Part shown: piece after piece, positions 22,706-24,939 of the stretch | How the letters are laid out: every line of letters begins with the position of its first letter | Numbering within the stretch: the first letter of the stretch is position 1 | Source: Clostridia bacterium | GTDB lineage: Bacteria; Bacillota; Clostridia; Christensenellales; UBA1242 | Length of the DNA stretch: 24,939 nt | Assembly (NCBI GenBank): GCA_900768425.1 | Contig: CAAGCR010000044.1 | Location: 1-24,939 of the forward strand | Reading direction: 5' to 3' | The notes under the pieces: generated by a model | What the model was told of the DNA's origin: nothing | The model's database searches: none | Seen by the model: only the letters and a program-made list of their open reading frames with translations | Made by a program: the position numbers and the translations under genes

Positions 22706-23431
22706 ATGAAAAGATTAGATGTTTTACTTTTTGAAAAAAAATTATTTCCAACAAGAGAAAAAGCAAAGGAAGCAATTTCCTCTGGCATTATTTGTGTAAA
22801 TGATAAAATTGTGACCAAAGCGGGGGAAAAAGTTGATGAAAATGCAGTTGTAAAAATTACAGGTGAAACCTTAAAGTATGTTTCACGCGCGGGGTTAAAA
22901 CTAGAAAAAGCAAGTCTTGAATTTGGTGTATCTTTTTTGAATAAAGTTGTGTTAGATGTTGGTGCATCAACCGGCGGGTTCACAGATTTTGCCTTACAAA
23001 ATGGTGCTAAAAAAGTGTATGCGGTTGATGTTGGCACGAATCAACTTCACGAAAAAATTAAAAATAACCCAAAAGTTGTCAATTTAGAAAAAACCGATTT
23101 TAGAACAATGCCACCACTTTTAGACCAAATTGACATTGCCGTTTGTGACTGTTCTTTTATTTCATTAAAACTTTTAATTCCTAAATTTAAAGAAGTTTTA
23201 AAGCCACATAGCAAGTTGATTACTCTAATTAAACCACAATTTGAGTGTGGAATTGAAATTGCAAAAAAGACAAAGGGGGTTATAAAAGATTCTGCCCTAC
23301 AAGAAAAAATAAAAGCGGACATTATATCAACTTTTATTTTAAACAATTTTAAATTTTTAAACGCGTGCGACTCTCCTATTTTAGGCACAGCCGGCAACAA
23401 AGAATTTTTGGCATATTTTGAAAAAGTTTAG
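22706..23431 (+). CDS. tlyA: TlyA family rRNA 2'-O-methyltransferase
   Basis: TlyA enzymes methylate riboses in 16S and/or 23S rRNA (C1409/C1920 in mycobacteria); the haemolysin name is historical. The 241-residue protein has an N-terminal S4 RNA-binding domain (about 1-60, with REKAKEAISSGIICVND), and an FtsJ-type methyltransferase domain with SAM loop DVGASTGGFTD (84-94), VYAVDVGTNQL, DIAVCDCSFISL and LIKPQFE. It is slightly shorter than the usual 250-275. The S4 domain begins right at the ATG, which fixes the start and makes the missing ribosome-binding site notable. Its stop codon overlaps the convergent veg stop codon. Confidence 0.94.
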   Translation: MKRLDVLLFEKKLFPTREKAKEAISSGIICVNDKIVTKAGEKVDENAVVKITGETLKYVSRAGLKLEKASLEFGVSFLNKVVLDVGASTGGFTDFALQNGAKKVYAVDVGTNQLHEKIKNNPKVVNLEKTDFRTMPPLLDQIDIAVCDCSFISLKLLIPKFKEVLKPHSKLITLIKPQFECGIEIAKKTKGVIKDSALQEKIKADIISTFILNNFKFLNACDSPILGTAGNKEFLAYFEKV

Positions 23432-23676
23432 TTATTCTCGCTTGCGACATTGTTGTCAAACTTGACTAAACCACATAACACATCAAAATATGAAAAAGTT
23501 TCTCTAGCTTTTTTATCAGTCATAAAAGTGAAAACGCTTGGATAAATGTTTTCCACAAAGCCTTTGAGTTTATCTATTTTCTTTCTGCCCCTATTAACAC
23601 TAAGATTAATTGAATTACCTTTTATATTCGCTATTCTTTCCTTAATTTCATTTAATGCATTTACATTTGCTCGCAT
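23428..23676 (-). CDS. veg: Veg family protein
   Basis: Small 82-residue protein resembling B. subtilis Veg (DUF1021), which is strongly expressed in growth and promotes biofilm matrix expression. Shared features: a short helical start, the NRGRKK segment (28-33; NGGRRK in Bacillus), YPSVF (45-49) and FSYFDVL (61-67; VSYSYADIL). An in-frame TTG two codons earlier lies only 2 nt from the GGAGG, so the ATG at 23676, 8 nt from it, is chosen. The last codon overlaps tlyA from the opposite strand by 4 bp, with no room for a terminator between them. The tail VASENN is unlike Veg. Confidence 0.85.
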   Translation of the reverse strand: MRANVNALNEIKERIANIKGNSINLSVNRGRKKIDKLKGFVENIYPSVFTFMTDKKARETFSYFDVLCGLVKFDNNVASENN

Positions 23677-23782
23677 TGTCAATACCTCCGTTTAACCAAA
23701 TTATTGCCAAATTTTACAAAAATTAAACTTATTTGGTGAAATATAAAAGGTTTTTTGCGAGTCCTTTCAAAAATTTTGCAAT

Positions 23783-24673
23783 TTAGTAACCAATTTTAAA
23801 ATAATCTAGCCACGTTTTATATTTATCTTGACAAGACAAACAAGTATCTATTAAGTATCCATTTTCATTGTTCCATTCTTTAAGCCCGCGATAATAAAAC
23901 AACTTATGTTGTTCATCTATTATAAATGGGACAATATTATTTGCCAAACATTCTTTAAACATTAAAAGTCTTCCAACACGACCATTTCCATCTTGAAATG
24001 GGTGGATAGATTCAAACATTTTATGAAATTCCAATATTTGTTCAAAAGTTTTTTTATTAATGTTGTTGTAAGATTTTAAAAGTTTTTGCATCTCGGTTTT
24101 TACATTCTCTGGCAAACAAGTTGACTCTCCACCAACTTCATTTGGGAGTTTTTTATAATCACCAACCTTAAACCATTCTTTTCTACTATCGCTTGTACCA
24201 TTTTTAAGAATAAAATGCAGTTCTTTTATCATTGACTCAGAGAGTGGTTTCATAGCGTTATCAATTATATAATCAACACATTTAAAGTGATTTGTTGTTT
24301 CAACGATGTCATCAACATTAACAGTTCCTTTTTCAATACCAATAGTGTTAGTTTCAAAAATATATCTTGTTTGGTCATGAGTTAGGGTACTACCTTCAAT
24401 GTGGTTTGAGTTATATGTTAATTCAATTTGCGTTTTGTGATAAATTCCGCCATTTAGTTTAATGTCTTTTTGCTCTTTTAAGATGTTTAATAATTTATTA
24501 TCACTAAACTGCTTTGTTAATTCTCTATTTGGTTTTACAGCATCGGCCGGTATACTCCAAGTTTTGCCCGTTAGAAATGCACCTGGGATTCTTCCATTAG
24601 CACAATAATTTCTAACCATTCTATCTGAAATTTTCCATTTCTTTGCAATTTCTACAACTGACACATAATTCAT
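23783..24673 (-). CDS. Fic family protein with N-terminal helix-turn-helix
   Basis: Fic enzymes usually transfer AMP from ATP to a hydroxyl of a target protein. The 296-residue protein has an N-terminal helix-turn-helix like those of excisionase/MerR proteins (1-50: SVVEIAKKWKISDRMVRNYC...IPADAVKP), a class II-type inhibitory motif S89-xxx-E93-G94 (SNHIEG), and the complete Fic motif HPFQDGNGRVGR at 224-235 with catalytic His224. It should therefore be active but self-inhibited. The DNA-binding domain suggests autoregulation or a regulatory role. AGAGG ribosome-binding site 8 nt from the ATG. The 22-bp direct repeat copy at 24692 lies just upstream. Target unknown; a mobile or toxin-like role is possible. 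Confidence 0.9.
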   Translation of the reverse strand: MNYVSVVEIAKKWKISDRMVRNYCANGRIPGAFLTGKTWSIPADAVKPNRELTKQFSDNKLLNILKEQKDIKLNGGIYHKTQIELTYNSNHIEGSTLTHDQTRYIFETNTIGIEKGTVNVDDIVETTNHFKCVDYIIDNAMKPLSESMIKELHFILKNGTSDSRKEWFKVGDYKKLPNEVGGESTCLPENVKTEMQKLLKSYNNINKKTFEQILEFHKMFESIHPFQDGNGRVGRLLMFKECLANNIVPFIIDEQHKLFYYRGLKEWNNENGYLIDTCLSCQDKYKTWLDYFKIGY

Positions 24674-24691
24674 ACACTTAACCTCTAATTT

Positions 24692-24713
24692 TTTATATTA
24701 TCGGAAGTTGTCG
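24692..24713. repeat. 22-bp direct repeat, copy 1
   Basis: TTTATATTATCGGAAGTTGT plus CG, identical to 24918-24939, 226 bp away. It lies about 20 nt upstream of the fic start codon. Read on the minus strand it contains ACTTCCGATAATATA, the left half of a Firmicutes dif-like site, but the other half does not match. GATAATATAAA within it could also serve as the fic -10 region. Confidence 0.7.
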
Positions 24714-24774
24714 GTAAACAGCCCGCAGGGATACTTGCCAGCAACTTATGGTTATATATAAGGAACGAGAGAAA

Positions 24775-24798
24775 ATGTTTTTATGCTTGCATAAATAA
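24775..24798 (+). CDS. Possible leader peptide (7 codons)
   Basis: AAGGA (24760-24764) is followed after 10 nt by ATG and the frame M-F-L-C-L-H-K-stop. The frame contains its own hairpin TTTATGC-TT-GCATAAA (24779-24794). A structured region (24840-24915) follows, and a gene might begin beyond the window. Short frames with a fair ribosome-binding site also occur by chance. Confidence 0.25.
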   Translation: MFLCLHK

Positions 24799-24839
24799 AC
24801 ACTTGAAATCGTGACGCATATATATTTTTAATATATATA

Positions 24840-24915
24840 ATGTGATGCCTTAATTTATCAAGGTTATTGCGTTTAGCAACTTAAAATTTAACTTGTTTAA
24901 ATTTTAACATCACAT
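24840..24915. repeat. Second cloverleaf-forming element
   Basis: Outer stem ATGTGATG/CATCACAT (24840-24847/24908-24915) encloses three hairpins: CCTT/AAGG (24848-24863), TTGC-GTTTA-GCAA (24867-24879) and TTAAAATTTAA/TTAAATTTTAA (24881-24891/24897-24907). The layout is that of the element at 14397-14476, with unrelated sequence. The right arm of the outer stem is also part of the dif-like site. Confidence 0.6.
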
Positions 24916-24935
24916 AGTTTATATTATCGGAAGTT
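24908..24935 (-). other. Xer/dif-like recombination site with 22-bp repeat copy 2
   Basis: On the minus strand the 28 bp begin ACTTCCGATAATATA and continue AACTATGTGATGT. Against the S. aureus dif site as I remember it, 22 of 28 positions agree, including ACTTCC, ATAATATA and TATGT. The 22-bp repeat copy (24918-24939) covers the ACTTCC side. Both arms are recognisable here, unlike copy 1. It may be the chromosomal dif, or the end of an element that integrates through host XerC/XerD. Confidence 0.45.
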
Positions 24936-24939
24936 GTCG

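Noticed and set aside
23677..23682. TTG start for Veg two codons upstream
   Set aside because: It is only 2 nt from the GGAGG; the ATG at 23676 has normal spacing.
23683..23782. A second dif-like or 22-bp repeat copy on the far side of fic, which would make fic a dif-flanked module
   Set aside because: No ACTTCC or related sequence is present in this gap.

Overview
The window is AT-rich, uses the standard code (TGG for Trp, TGA as a stop) and encodes a Gram-positive gene set: class B sortase with a VPSTG-anchored surface protein, Veg-family protein, diaminopimelate dehydrogenase and dapB, MacB/FtsX-type ABC exporter, TlyA, YchF. This points to a low-GC Bacillota bacterium, probably an uncultured gut-type Clostridia-like lineage; the lineage is inference. 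Most genes are housekeeping. The unusual content lies between the genes.

Layout. 1-620: start of a membrane protein running off the left edge, then a dense repeat block. 621-3202: mnmG-rsmG, a tRNA/rRNA modification operon. 3203-4500: repeats, an orphan promoter/terminator pair and one doubtful small gene. 4500-7131: a four-helix membrane protein, ychF and dut, with a very long terminator hairpin and a 122-bp tandem repeat between them. 7187-8891: ddh-dapB (lysine/peptidoglycan precursor). 9246-14119: an unknown cytosolic protein, sortase B and a 1059-residue BspA-type leucine-rich surface protein that is its likely substrate. 14630-22532: ABC exporter, thioredoxin reductase, a divergent phosphofructokinase-like protein, uracil-DNA glycosylase, and a zinc-ribbon protein with gpmI. 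22706-24673: tlyA and veg (tail to tail, overlapping), then an HTH-Fic protein. 24674-24939: a 22-bp direct repeat, a possible leader peptide, a cloverleaf-forming sequence and a Xer/dif-like site at the right edge.

The strongest candidate for something undescribed is a mosaic family of intergenic repeats made of chained hairpins. Three arrays (435-600, 18338-18510, 20577-20675) carry four hairpins in fixed order joined by a constant linker TTCAC(T/C)G. Between copies the stems are replaced on both arms at once while linkers and the GAAT loop of hairpin 1 stay constant, so pairing is what is conserved. A second repeat family with a GC-rich hairpin and a third with a GCAGGGAAAA-type stem accompany them in the same order. 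The arrays sit at the 3' ends of genes and end in a stretch with stop codons in all three frames. Two cloverleaf-like sequences (14397-14476 and 24840-24915) add to the structured DNA.

Other points: ung, tlyA and perhaps ddh have promoters placed so that transcription should begin at or next to the start codon, with no ribosome-binding site (leaderless mRNA). Two promoter-like sequences have G-tracts inside the -35/-10 spacer, and the bspA-like gene has a G7 tract in its coding region, which together suggest phase variation of the surface protein.
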